Shown here piece by piece: positions 9,267-17,620 of a stretch of DNA of 43,770 nucleotides; position 1 is the first letter of the stretch, and each line of letters opens with the position of its first letter. A program made the position numbers and the translations under genes. The stretch comes from an uncultured Oscillospiraceae bacterium (GTDB lineage Bacteria > Bacillota > Clostridia > Oscillospirales > Oscillospiraceae). The notes below the pieces were generated by a model, which saw only the letters and a list, made by a program, of their open reading frames with translations, was not told the origin of the DNA and ran no database searches. The stretch is taken from positions 1-43,770 of the forward strand of contig CAJOHR010000006.1 in assembly GCA_905234425.1 (NCBI GenBank). Direction: 5' to 3'.

Positions 9267-10588
9267 ATGAGGCTCACCCACCCCAATCCCTTGCGGGTCA
9301 CCGTGTCCCGCGTGTCTTTTTCCTGGAGTGCCGCCTGCCGCATGTCCCGGCAGAGGCGAAGGATGCCCGTGTAACCCCAGGTCCCGCCGCACTCCACCAT
9401 GTTCACAAAATAGGGGGTGTCGGCATAGAAGGCCGCCTTGGGACCGATGGCCAGCACAGGTCTGTCCTGCTCCCGGGGCAAAACCCGGAGCTTTGGCCGG
9501 ATGGTGGAGAAGATCATGAGCTCCGGCGCGTTTGCCTGGAGCCAGCGGAAGTCGTCCTCCTCCTCGGCGCTGAAGGCGTCGATATAAAGCCGTTCCACGC
9601 GGAAGCCATGCTCCAGCAGAAGTCTTGTCATGCCGGCCGGCCTCGTGTGGGCGATATAGTCGATATAGACCGGCATATCTCCCAGCGCCTGACGGGTCTC
9701 CTCCAGCTCCCGCTCGCATGCCTCCCGGAGGGGTGCGGTGTCGGGCATATCCGCATGCAGATACTGCGCAAGCGCCCCAAGGGATTGGTCGATCTCTTCA
9801 TAGGAAAAGGAGGGCGGCAGATAGAGCATATCCCGGCCCATCCGCTCACAGAACCGCTCCCCGCCGTATCGGAAGGAGGGATAGGTCACGATGTTCAGGC
9901 CCGCTTCCCCGAACTTCAGAAAATCTTCATAGGTTTTGCATCCGGGCAGCTCCCGGACCCGAATCCCCTGATTCCGAAGCAGCTCCATGAGCTCGCTGTC
10001 CCCGTCGTGGGGAAGGTCCGCCCCCAGAATGTTCACCAAACCGGGATTTTTGGGCATTTCCGGCACCACATCCAGCATGGCGGCCCGCTCCGTCACGTCG
10101 GGCATCCGGTGGTTTTTCTGCATGACAGGGTCCATCCAGCAGCGGATAAACGTGATATCCGGGTAGCGCTTTTCCAGCTCCCGGTAGATGTAATCCGTGT
10201 CGCTGCCCAGGAAGTGGTGCACGCAGACCGTGAACACCAGGATTGCGGGCGGATGGGCCGGGAGGTTGTCGATGACGTCGCTGACGCCCTCGATGGTGAC
10301 CTGCTCCAGATTTGTAAAGAGCATGTCCTTCTCCTCCACAATGACGCAGTGGAACCGATGGGACTGGCCCATCTCCGCCGCCGTCATGGTGACGCCCCGC
10401 ATGCAGTTGTCGGCGCAGACGTAGATCTGGTGGGCCTCCGGCAGGAGCATCCCGATGTGGACGATGTTCCAGCTTTCGTAGACGGGAGGACAGTATTCCA
10501 GGGACCAGGAAAAGGGCTGCGGAAAAGCGGCGTCCTTCGCGGGAACCGCCGTATCCTCCAAGCCGTAGGAACCGATCCGCTTCAGCAT
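9263..10588 (-). CDS. Nitrogenase component 1-like protein, D-type (pair 2)
   Basis: A 441-residue component 1-like protein. It has VCADNCMRG (Cys58, Cys62), VEEKDMLFTNLEQV (compare the NifD region around VVFGGEKKL), VCVHHFLGSD (Cys122), NILGADLPHDGDSELMELL, ELPGCKTYEDF (Cys217) and a C-terminal AIGPKAAFYADTPYFVN...GGTWGYTGI typical of NifD-type folds. Cys62, 122 and 217 have the same spacing as Cys72, 132 and 227 in the other D-type protein, so a conserved metal site is likely. NifD-like FeMo-co ligands are not recognisable. ATG at 10588 has GGGAGG upstream and sits 13 nt after hypE, tying this pair to the Hyp genes. By analogy with NifEN it may be a scaffold, or it may be the catalytic pair. 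Confidence 0.8.
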   Translation of the reverse strand: MLKRIGSYGLEDTAVPAKDAAFPQPFSWSLEYCPPVYESWNIVHIGMLLPEAHQIYVCADNCMRGVTMTAAEMGQSHRFHCVIVEEKDMLFTNLEQVTIEGVSDVIDNLPAHPPAILVFTVCVHHFLGSDTDYIYRELEKRYPDITFIRCWMDPVMQKNHRMPDVTERAAMLDVVPEMPKNPGLVNILGADLPHDGDSELMELLRNQGIRVRELPGCKTYEDFLKFGEAGLNIVTYPSFRYGGERFCERMGRDMLYLPPSFSYEEIDQSLGALAQYLHADMPDTAPLREACERELEETRQALGDMPVYIDYIAHTRPAGMTRLLLEHGFRVERLYIDAFSAEEEDDFRWLQANAPELMIFSTIRPKLRVLPREQDRPVLAIGPKAAFYADTPYFVNMVECGGTWGYTGILRLCRDMRQAALQEKDTRDTVTRKGLGWVSLI

Positions 10589-10601
10589 GGCTTGCCTCCC
10601 A

Positions 10602-11606
10602 TCAGCATATCCGCGGCAGCAGCTCGTTGCCCGGCTGCGGCAGCATGGTTTTCGCCCCCAGCTCCGTGGTCATGACTACCCGGCCGGGATAGGCCTCGGT
10701 CACGGTGCCGATGACGGCGGCATTGGCGGAATAGGGCATCTTATGAAGGGCCTCCAGGAGCGCCTCCGCCTCCTCCTGAGGAACGATCATGACCATGGCG
10801 CCCTCGCAGGCAAGGTAAAGGGGCTCCAGACCCAGCAGGCCGCAGACGCCCCGGACCGCCGGGTCCACGGGAACCTTGGAGGCCTGAATTTCCATGCCCA
10901 CATGGCTCTGTCCTGCGATCTCATAGAGCACCGTGCCCACGCCGCCCCGGGTGGCGTCCCGAATCACATGGATGTGGGGTGCGGCTTTTAGGGCAGCCTC
11001 CACCGTGGACCAGAGGGGCGCGCAGTCACTGGTGACCTCGGCGTCGATGCTGTAGCTGTCCCGGGCCAGAAGCACCGTGCAGCCGTGGCGTCCCACGTCC
11101 CGGGTGACCAGAATGGCGTCTCCGGGTCTGGCCAGGGTCCCGGAGGTTTTAATCCCGGGCAGGATCTCTCCCACGCCGGTGGTGGTGATGAACACGCCGT
11201 CCACCTGCCCTTTCCCGGCCACCTTCGTATCTCCCGCCACGATGCGGACGCCGGCCTCATTGGCCGTCTCGCCCATGGCCTTTACGATTTCCTTCAGCTC
11301 CGATATGGGAAGGCCCTCCTCCATGACGAAGGAGCAGGTCAGATACAGGGGCTTGGCGCCCATGCAGGCCAGATCGTTCACCGTGCCGCAGATGGACAGC
11401 TTTCCGATGTTGCCTCCGGGGAAAAACCGGGGCGAGACGATAAAGCCGTCGGTGGACATGGCCATATTTCCGGATGTGGGCGGCAGCACCGCCGCGTCGT
11501 CCCCCGTAAGATCGGGGTTCCTGAAGCACTCCTTGAAAATGCTGTCGATCAGCTCATTGGTCTGCTTTCCGCCGGCCCCGTGGGCCATGGTTACCGTTTC
11601 CGTCAC
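10602..11606 (-). CDS. hypE: Hydrogenase maturation protein HypE (thiocarboxamide dehydratase)
   Basis: A 334-residue protein of the PurM/AIR synthetase fold. HypE receives a carbamoyl group from HypF on its C-terminal cysteine and dehydrates it with ATP to a thiocyanate, the source of the CN ligands of the active-site iron. The C-terminus is exactly PRIC, the required acceptor tail. Other features are AHGAGGKQTNELI, GDDAAVL, STDGFIVSP, GGNIGKLSICGTVNDLACMGA and VAGDTKV. The start is GTG at 11606, overlapping the hypD stop by four nt (GTGA) with GGAGG about nine nt upstream. It is followed 13 nt later by a nitrogenase-like gene. The protein looks complete and active. Confidence 0.96.
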   Translation of the reverse strand: MTETVTMAHGAGGKQTNELIDSIFKECFRNPDLTGDDAAVLPPTSGNMAMSTDGFIVSPRFFPGGNIGKLSICGTVNDLACMGAKPLYLTCSFVMEEGLPISELKEIVKAMGETANEAGVRIVAGDTKVAGKGQVDGVFITTTGVGEILPGIKTSGTLARPGDAILVTRDVGRHGCTVLLARDSYSIDAEVTSDCAPLWSTVEAALKAAPHIHVIRDATRGGVGTVLYEIAGQSHVGMEIQASKVPVDPAVRGVCGLLGLEPLYLACEGAMVMIVPQEEAEALLEALHKMPYSANAAVIGTVTEAYPGRVVMTTELGAKTMLPQPGNELLPRIC

Positions 11607-12646
11607 AGCAATACACCTCCATACAGATACCAGGCCGAGCAGGCCCCTTCCCCCGAGACCATGCAGGCCCCTACGGGATGCTCCGGGGTGCAGCCCCGGC
11701 CAAACACCTTGCAGTCCGTGGGCAGGCACTTACCGCGGAGCACGTCGCCGCAGCGGCAGGCCGGATTGGCCTTTCCCTCGATTTTCGGCAGCTTGTATTT
11801 GAGCCTGGCGTCAAATTCCGCATATTCCGCCCGGAGCTTCAAGCCGGAGCCGGGCAGCTCGCCGATGCCCCGCCACTGGGCGTCACAGGACTCCATATAC
11901 TTCTCGATCATCCGGACCGCCGCCGGATTCCCCTCGGGCTTCACCACTCTGGGGTAGCAGTTCTCAAAGAAGGGTCTCCCCTCCCGGAACCGGGTCAGGG
12001 CCACGGTCAGGGCCGTCACCAGCTCCCGGGCCGTGAAGCCCGCCACCACGCCGCTGACGCCCCGGTCCCGCATGGTCTCGCAGAGGCCCGTGCCGATGAT
12101 GGCATGGACGTGACCGGGATAGAGATAGGCGTCGCAGGCGTCCTTCATGGCCTCGTAGGCAACGGGCATGGTCTTGTTGGCGGTGAGCAGGGAGAAGTTG
12201 TGAAGCCCCGCTTTTATGGCCATCTCCACGGCGATACAGGAGGAGGGCACCGTGGTCTCAAAGCCCACGGACAGGAACACCACTTCCTCCTCCGGGTGAT
12301 CCCCCGCATAGTCCGCCGCGTCCTGGGGCGAATAGACCACCTGGACCTTTGCGCCCTTGCCTCGGGCCTGAGAAAGGCTCTGCTTTGTTCCAGGCACTCG
12401 GACCAGATCCCCGAAGGTGCAGATCGTGGCCCCGTGCTCCAGGGCCAGCATCACCGCCTCGTCGATATAATCCACCGGTGTCACGCAGACGGGACATCCG
12501 GGACCGGAGATCAGCTCGATCTGGGGAGACAGCAGACTGCGGACGCCCTGGCGGAAGATCTCATGGGTATGGGTGCCGCAGACCTCCATGATCCGGAACC
12601 TGGGCCCGTCATAGGTTTTGAGTTTCTCAATCGCCTGCTCGGTCAT
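11603..12646 (-). CDS. hypD: Hydrogenase maturation scaffold protein HypD
   Basis: A 347-residue iron-sulfur protein that, with HypC, carries the iron while CN and CO ligands are attached. MEVCGTHTHEI (Cys23) and GPGCPVCVTP (Cys51, Cys54) have the spacing of the redox and metal-binding cysteines of Escherichia coli HypD. The C-terminal cysteine cluster (CRCG, GKCLPTDCKVFG, GRGCTPEHPVGACMVSGEGAC) fits the [4Fe-4S] site. ATG at 12646 overlaps the hypC stop by four nt. It belongs to the block hypF-hypC-hypD-hypE, which sits in the middle of the nitrogenase-like operon. Confidence 0.97.
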   Translation of the reverse strand: MTEQAIEKLKTYDGPRFRIMEVCGTHTHEIFRQGVRSLLSPQIELISGPGCPVCVTPVDYIDEAVMLALEHGATICTFGDLVRVPGTKQSLSQARGKGAKVQVVYSPQDAADYAGDHPEEEVVFLSVGFETTVPSSCIAVEMAIKAGLHNFSLLTANKTMPVAYEAMKDACDAYLYPGHVHAIIGTGLCETMRDRGVSGVVAGFTARELVTALTVALTRFREGRPFFENCYPRVVKPEGNPAAVRMIEKYMESCDAQWRGIGELPGSGLKLRAEYAEFDARLKYKLPKIEGKANPACRCGDVLRGKCLPTDCKVFGRGCTPEHPVGACMVSGEGACSAWYLYGGVLL

Positions 12647-12855
12647 GATCCGATCTCCTCCAGAATACGCTCCGTCTCATCCACATCATCAGCAGAAATT
12701 TTGGCGATGGCCGTTCCGGCGTGGACCATAACGTAATCCCCAGGCTCCAGATCCTCCAGCAGCATGGCGGAAACCTCCCGTCTTGCGCCCTCCGCGTCCA
12801 CAAGGGCCGTGCCGTCGCTGACCCGAACCACCTTGGCCGATAAACCTACACACAT
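12643..12855 (-). CDS. hypC: HypC/HypG family hydrogenase maturation chaperone
   Basis: A 70-residue protein beginning MCVG; Cys2 is the invariant iron-binding residue and His45 (VMVHAGTAI) matches the second conserved position. HypC binds HypD and the Fe(CN)2(CO) unit and then normally delivers it to the large subunit of a [NiFe] hydrogenase. No such subunit is in this window. The true start is ATG at 12855 with AGGAGG upstream; a longer frame to 12963 runs into the palindromic repeat and is rejected. It overlaps hypD by four nt. The gap to hypF (122 nt) holds the second copy of the repeat. Confidence 0.95.
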   Translation of the reverse strand: MCVGLSAKVVRVSDGTALVDAEGARREVSAMLLEDLEPGDYVMVHAGTAIAKISADDVDETERILEEIGS

Positions 12856-12909
12856 GATTTGTTCCTCCTGTCCTGTTTTCTTAGTGATAAAAAATCGCTT
12901 TATTTGCAA

Positions 12910-12964
12910 ATTGGGGTTTGTCGAATTCAAATCTGTAGGGGCGTTCATCCCGGCAAATCCCAAT
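12910..12964. repeat. Palindromic intergenic repeat, copy 2, inside the hyp block
   Basis: A 55-bp element with ends ATTGGGGTTTGTCG (12910-12923) and CGGCAAATCCCAAT (12951-12964), which are inverted repeats with two mismatches and near-identical to the ends of the copy at 7452-7586. The interior differs and contains TGTAGGGGCG. It lies between hypF and hypC in the same transcription direction, so the operon mRNA could fold it into a hairpin. There is no coding content. Confidence 0.7.
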
Positions 12965-12977
12965 TAATTCATCACCT

Positions 12978-15275
12978 TCATGTTTGCATGCGGTGCATGG
13001 CGTAGACCGCCTGTCCCAGACCGATCCCGCCGTCGTTGGGGGGAATCAGCCGATGGGTCAGGACCCGGAATCCGGCGGTCTCCAAGCGGGATTCGGTAAG
13101 CTCCAGCAGCAGCCGATTCTGATAGCAGCCGCCGGTCAGCGCCGCGGTCTCCACGCCCGTTTCCTCCCGGGCACGGCGGCAGGCCTCCAGGGCCATATCC
13201 GCCAAGGCGCTGTGGAAATCCAGGGCCAGATCGCAGGGATCCTCTCCGGCCAATCGCCTGTCCACCAGGGATCGAACCAGATCCGCCGTGTTCAGGATCA
13301 TCCGTCCTTCCAAATCGGCATCCAGGGTGCTTGTCCACTTTTTCGGTGTCCTGTTTGCCGCCTCCGCCCGGAACTGGAGCACCGTGGCCGCCTCTCCCTC
13401 GAAGGTGGAGGCCCGCCGGATGCCCAGGATTGCGCTGACGGCGTCGAAGAGCCGTCCCATGCTGGTGGACTGAACCGTATTGATGTTTTTTCCCGCCATG
13501 GTGAGAATGGCCCGGGCCTGCTGTTCGCCGCACAAATCAAGCTGTTTGACCAGCTCCAGCGCGTCTTCCGCATTGCCGGTCAGGCCACGGATCATGGAAA
13601 CGGCGATCCGCCAGCCCTCCCGGGAGGAGCTGTCCCCGCCCACCTGGGAGAAGGGCGCGATGCTTCCCAGCCGCCGGAAGCCGTCCAGATCGGAGAGCAG
13701 GATCTCTCCGCCCCATATGGTGCCGTCCGTGCCGTAGCCCGTGCCGTCAAAGCTCAGGCCGATGACCGGATCGAAGCAGTCGTTCTCCGCCATGCAGGTC
13801 AGAACGTGAGCATAGTGATGCTGGACCGGCAGCAGCGGAAGCCCCTGCTTTTCCGCCACAAGGGTGGAATTGTATCTCGGGTGCAGGTCGCAGGCCACCG
13901 CCTTTGGCTCCGCCTCCAGCAGGGTTTCCAGCCGTCCGATGGTCTCCTCCAGGGCTTCCACGGTCCGAATGTCCTCCAGATCGCCCACGTAGGGCGAGGG
14001 ATAAAACAGATCGTTGACCCCCACGCAAAACGTGTTTTTCAGCTCGCCGCCCACAGCCAGGACCTGGCCCTTCCAGCCCCTGCTGACCATGACCGGCAGG
14101 GGCGCGTAGCCGCGGGAGCGGCGGATCATATAGGGCCGGTCCCGGTAGAAGTCCATGACCGAGTCGTCGGCCCGGATGCGGATCTTCCGGTCGTGGGACA
14201 GGACCGTGTCGCAAAAGCCAAGAATCTCCTGCTCCACATCCCTGTCCTCCCGGCAGATGGGCGCGCCGGAGACGTTGCCGCTGGTCATCACCAGACAGTC
14301 CGGCATTGTAATGCCGTCGTCGTACCGGAACAGGAGCAGATGGATGGGCGCGTAGGGCAGCATGACGCCCACATAGGGATTGTCCGGCGCCACCGCCTCC
14401 GCCAGAAGTCCGCCGGGCCGCTTTTTCAGCAGCAGAATGGGCTTCTGGTGTCCCGTCAAAATCTTCTCCTGGGCAGGCGTCACAAAGCACTCCCGCCGGA
14501 CCGTCTCCATATCCCGCAGCATCACCGCGAAGGGCTTGGCAGGTCTCGTTTTCAGGGTCCGGAGCCGGCTGACGGCGTCCCGGTTTGTGGCGTCGCAGCA
14601 AAGGTGGAAGCCACCGATACCTTTGATGGCGGCGATTTCCCCCGCCAGGATCGTCCTTCTGGCGGCGGTGATCGCATCTCTGCCCTTCTCCCTGCTCCCC
14701 AGCAGATAGACCTGAGGCCCGCAATCCGGACAGCACACAGGCTGGGCGTCATAGCGGCGGGTGGCGGGATCGTAGTATTCGGCCGCGCAGTCGGGGCACA
14801 TGGGAAACTCCTTCATGGAGGTCCGCTCCCGATCATAGGGCAGGGCGTCGAGAATGGTCAGCCTGGGGCCGCAGCAGGTGCAGTTGATAAAGGGATGAAG
14901 ATACCGCCGGTCCTTGGGGTCGAACATCTCCCTTTCGCAGTCCTCACAGATGGCGATATCGGGAGACACGAAAATCTCCCCCCTTGTCTTCCCGCTCTCG
15001 ATAATGGAGAAATCCGGGTATTCCGGCGCGTCCTCCAGGGTCTGTTCGTCGATTTTCAAAATGGAAGCCCGTCTGGGGGGCTGACGCTCCAGGCGCATTC
15101 GGAAGTCGTCGCATGCCTGCTCCGTCCCCTGAACCAGGATCTCCACATAGGGTCCGAAGTTGCATACGGTGCCATGAATGCCGGAAGCCGCGGCGTGGCG
15201 GGACACGGTGGGCCGGAAGCCCACGCCCTGGACAATGCCATAGACCCGGAGACGGCGGGTGACGAGATCGGTCAC
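12978..15275 (-). CDS. hypF: Carbamoyltransferase HypF
   Basis: A 765-residue multidomain enzyme that uses carbamoyl phosphate and ATP to carbamoylate the C-terminal Cys of HypE, starting CN ligand synthesis. Domains in order: acylphosphatase (about 1-95, VYGIVQGVGFRPTV with the catalytic Arg, and CNFGPYVEI), paired zinc fingers (about 105-190, CEDCEREMF, CTCCGPR, CPDCAAEYYD, CCPDCG), YrdC-like domain (about 200-380, KGIGGFHLCCDATN, KPFAVMLRDM) and Kae1-like domain (about 395-765, VQHHYAHVL, SFDGTGYGTDGTIWGGEIL, LTGGCYQNRLLLE, IPPNDGGIGLGQA). The GTG start at 15275 overlaps the stop of the preceding nitrogenase-like gene by four nt (GTGA), which is strong evidence of co-translation. Full length and intact. 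Confidence 0.96.
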   Translation of the reverse strand: MTDLVTRRLRVYGIVQGVGFRPTVSRHAAASGIHGTVCNFGPYVEILVQGTEQACDDFRMRLERQPPRRASILKIDEQTLEDAPEYPDFSIIESGKTRGEIFVSPDIAICEDCEREMFDPKDRRYLHPFINCTCCGPRLTILDALPYDRERTSMKEFPMCPDCAAEYYDPATRRYDAQPVCCPDCGPQVYLLGSREKGRDAITAARRTILAGEIAAIKGIGGFHLCCDATNRDAVSRLRTLKTRPAKPFAVMLRDMETVRRECFVTPAQEKILTGHQKPILLLKKRPGGLLAEAVAPDNPYVGVMLPYAPIHLLLFRYDDGITMPDCLVMTSGNVSGAPICREDRDVEQEILGFCDTVLSHDRKIRIRADDSVMDFYRDRPYMIRRSRGYAPLPVMVSRGWKGQVLAVGGELKNTFCVGVNDLFYPSPYVGDLEDIRTVEALEETIGRLETLLEAEPKAVACDLHPRYNSTLVAEKQGLPLLPVQHHYAHVLTCMAENDCFDPVIGLSFDGTGYGTDGTIWGGEILLSDLDGFRRLGSIAPFSQVGGDSSSREGWRIAVSMIRGLTGNAEDALELVKQLDLCGEQQARAILTMAGKNINTVQSTSMGRLFDAVSAILGIRRASTFEGEAATVLQFRAEAANRTPKKWTSTLDADLEGRMILNTADLVRSLVDRRLAGEDPCDLALDFHSALADMALEACRRAREETGVETAALTGGCYQNRLLLELTESRLETAGFRVLTHRLIPPNDGGIGLGQAVYAMHRMQT

Positions 15276-16315
15276 ACCACCACCTGCTTCCCGGAAACGG
15301 CAAAATGGGGCAGGGACAGCCACAGGCCCCGGAAATCAGGGCACATGGGCCGGAGCGTATCGTCCGCCAGGATCACGTCAAATTCGCCCTCCCGGACCAG
15401 GTCCATAAAGGCGTCCTCCTCCGCAAGGTGCACGTCGCCCGGTTCTGACAGGCTGTCATCCATCCTGAACCAGCTTGCCGTACGGACTGTCTCCGCGCCA
15501 TGCATCCGGAGCTGTTCCCGGAGGGAGTTGGCCCGGACCTGCTGATGAACCGCCAGGACCCGCTTTCCTGTCAGGTCCAGGGCTTCCAACCGCGGGTCCT
15601 CCACGGGATACCGGACCTCGTATGGCGTTCCGAAGCGTTCGGCCAGATATTTTGCCGCCTTCAATCCGGAGGGGGCGATCACAAGGTTTTTCGCGGCCAG
15701 GCCGGCGGTCCGGACCTCCCGGAAGGAGGCGCCCATACCGTAGAGGGACACGGTCTCCCAGCCCTCCGCCGTAAGGGCCTCCCGGATTTCCTCCGCCTCG
15801 GACAGATCTCCCAGCTCCAGGGTGGCGGCCCCAAGGACGCCGATCCGTCCCGGGTCTGCTTCCGTCGTATCCTCGGCCAGGGTGCGGAACAGGGCGTCGT
15901 AGGCCATTTCCTCGCCGGCGTCGCTGAGCTTCATGCCGTAGCAGGGCAGGCTGAGAATGGGCAGGCCCGTTTTGCGCTTTGCCATGCGGCCAAGAGCCTG
16001 GAAGTCTGTGCCGATGACGGCGGGTACCGGCGTGCCGATAATGGCGGCGAAGTTGGCGTCGATCCGTTCCGCTGCGGCGGCCAGCTTCTCCACCAGGCGG
16101 TCGTCCCGGCCCAGAATCGCGTCCATATCCCGGAGCCCGGCGCTGAACACGGCGCTTCTTTGGGTAGACCAGCGGGGCTCGTCAAAGCCGCAGATGTTTC
16201 CGGCGCAGCCGCCCGCGTCGCAGATCACGAGAATGCCGCCCAGATCATAGAGCACCGACGCCGCGCCGGACTGATCAGGGGCAAAGGGGGTCAGATATTT
16301 GCGAAGTCCCTTCAC
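15272..16315 (-). CDS. Nitrogenase component 1-like protein, K-type (pair 1)
   Basis: A 347-residue component 1-like protein, paralogous to the one at 8139-9266. The N-terminal block has SGAASVLYDLGGILVICDAGGC with Cys32, Cys37 and Cys42; Cys37 is shared with the paralogue. GLRDMDAILGRDDRLVEKL, IIGTPVPAVIGTDFQALGR and GVLGAATLELGD follow the usual order of the superfamily. It is much shorter than NifK. The start is GTG at 16315, directly abutting the D-type stop, with AAAGGAG upstream; its end overlaps hypF. It probably forms a heteromer with the product of 16316-17620 and takes electrons from the NifH-like protein. Substrate and cofactor are unknown. Confidence 0.78.
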   Translation of the reverse strand: MKGLRKYLTPFAPDQSGAASVLYDLGGILVICDAGGCAGNICGFDEPRWSTQRSAVFSAGLRDMDAILGRDDRLVEKLAAAAERIDANFAAIIGTPVPAVIGTDFQALGRMAKRKTGLPILSLPCYGMKLSDAGEEMAYDALFRTLAEDTTEADPGRIGVLGAATLELGDLSEAEEIREALTAEGWETVSLYGMGASFREVRTAGLAAKNLVIAPSGLKAAKYLAERFGTPYEVRYPVEDPRLEALDLTGKRVLAVHQQVRANSLREQLRMHGAETVRTASWFRMDDSLSEPGDVHLAEEDAFMDLVREGEFDVILADDTLRPMCPDFRGLWLSLPHFAVSGKQVVV

Positions 16316-17620
16316 TTACGTCGTCTCCTTTCCGGCATAAGCTGACCGCAGCGCCCGGAACAGAGCCGTCACGCCTCTGTAGCCAAAGGGCTGAACGTCG
16401 CTGTTCCAGGGCACGTTGGGGGCGTCGGGCTGATAATAGGACGCGTCCTTTCCCACAGTCAGATCCGCCGGAATTCTTCCCTCCCCATAGTAGAGCATGG
16501 TGGGCTCCAGATTGGAATAGATCCGGGTCTCGGGACTGATGGCGGCGATTTTCCGCAGGTATACATACTGCTCCGGCGCGGGCGCGGCATAGATCTCCCC
16601 GACTTGGAAGCCAGCCCGCAAAAGGGCCAGAGAGAGCTCGAAGGGGTCGGCGTTGAGCGTCTCTCCCACAGCGATGGTCAGGGGTCCGAAGTCCTTCCGG
16701 AAGCGGCGGATTTCCCTTTCCGCCTCCGCAAAATAAGCTCCGTCGTCCAATTCTGCGCCAATGGCCGCGCCGAAGGCGGCGTACTGGCTATGGATCTTGT
16801 CGATCTGATAGAGCCTTGTCAGCTCCACCCAGGGGATCCCCAGCCGTTTTTCCATGTCCTCCGCCGCGAATCTGGCCTCCGGATGGAGGATCAGATTGAA
16901 GTTTGCCTCCGACATCCGGAGGTAGCTGTCAAAGTCGGGACATTTTCCGATCTCCCGGATGGTCCTGACTCCGGCCTCGCCCAGCAGCGTATAGAGCTCG
17001 CTGTCCTCCCGGAGTCCGGCGAAAAATCCCAAAAGGTTCACCGCTCTGGGGTCCCGCTTCCGGGGCTCCAGCATGGAATAGATAGACTGCCGCACATGGA
17101 CCATGGGGGGCTTTCTCCCCTCCCGGGTCAGGGCGTACATATAGCAGGGCCGGACACGGACGCCGCATTCCGCCTCGGCCTTGCGGCAGACCCGCTCCAT
17201 ATCCGTTCCCAGGAGCGCGTCCACGCAGGTGATGCAGATCATGACGGCAGCAGGCTTTTCCGGCAGAAAATCGCAGATCTCCGAGATGGCCTCCGGGATC
17301 TTTTTCAGATGCCGCCCGGTGACAAGGTCCGTCTCGTCCATCATCAGATAGAAAAACCGGTTATGATACTCCGGCATGGCGCTGATCAACGACGTGTTCC
17401 GTCCGCAGCAGCCCGGGGCCACCAGGAGCATGACGGAGTCCGGCACGGAAAGGCCCGCCCGTTTCACGCCGTAGCCCTCGGCGCCCGGGGAATTGAACAG
17501 CAGAGAGGCCGGAGAATTGTAGATCAGATGCTCGCCGGAAATCAGCTCTGAGGGGATCTGATCCTTCCCTCTGGCGGTGAGCTCCGACGCAGTATAGAAA
17601 ACCGCCTGACGGTCAGTCAT
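16316..17620 (-). CDS. Nitrogenase component 1-like protein, D-type (pair 1)
   Basis: A 434-residue component 1-like protein. [11 protein letters not shown] (Cys71, Cys72) stands where NifD has its first P-cluster cysteine, [14 protein letters not shown] matches the VVFGGEKKL region, and [13 protein letters not shown] (Cys129, Cys132) matches the NifD ECPIGLIGDD segment. [26 protein letters not shown] and [10 protein letters not shown] (Cys227) follow. The C-terminal half ends with [19 protein letters not shown]. Cys72, 132 and 227 repeat exactly the spacing seen in the second D-type protein. ATG at 17620 overlaps the NifH-like stop by eight nt, as expected for a partner of that reductase. 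It is not a molybdenum nitrogenase alpha subunit: it is shorter and the FeMo-co ligand motifs are not recognisable. Confidence 0.8.
   Translation of the reverse strand: MTDRQAVFYTASELTARGKDQIPSELISGEHLIYNSPASLLFNSPGAEGYGVKRAGLSVPDSVMLLVAPGCCGRNTSLISAMPEYHNRFFYLMMDETDLVTGRHLKKIPEAISEICDFLPEKPAAVMICITCVDALLGTDMERVCRKAEAECGVRVRPCYMYALTREGRKPPMVHVRQSIYSMLEPRKRDPRAVNLLGFFAGLREDSELYTLLGEAGVRTIREIGKCPDFDSYLRMSEANFNLILHPEARFAAEDMEKRLGIPWVELTRLYQIDKIHSQYAAFGAAIGAELDDGAYFAEAEREIRRFRKDFGPLTIAVGETLNADPFELSLALLRAGFQVGEIYAAPAPEQYVYLRKIAAISPETRIYSNLEPTMLYYGEGRIPADLTVGKDASYYQPDAPNVPWNSDVQPFGYRGVTALFRALRSAYAGKETT

Noticed and set aside
12856..12963. N-terminal extension of hypC
   Set aside because: The extension is encoded by the palindromic repeat; the conserved MCVG start at 12855 has its own AGGAGG.
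12984..15545. 853-codon plus-strand open frame opposite hypF
   Set aside because: hypF on the minus strand is complete with all domain motifs; the plus frame has no family features and no ribosome binding site.
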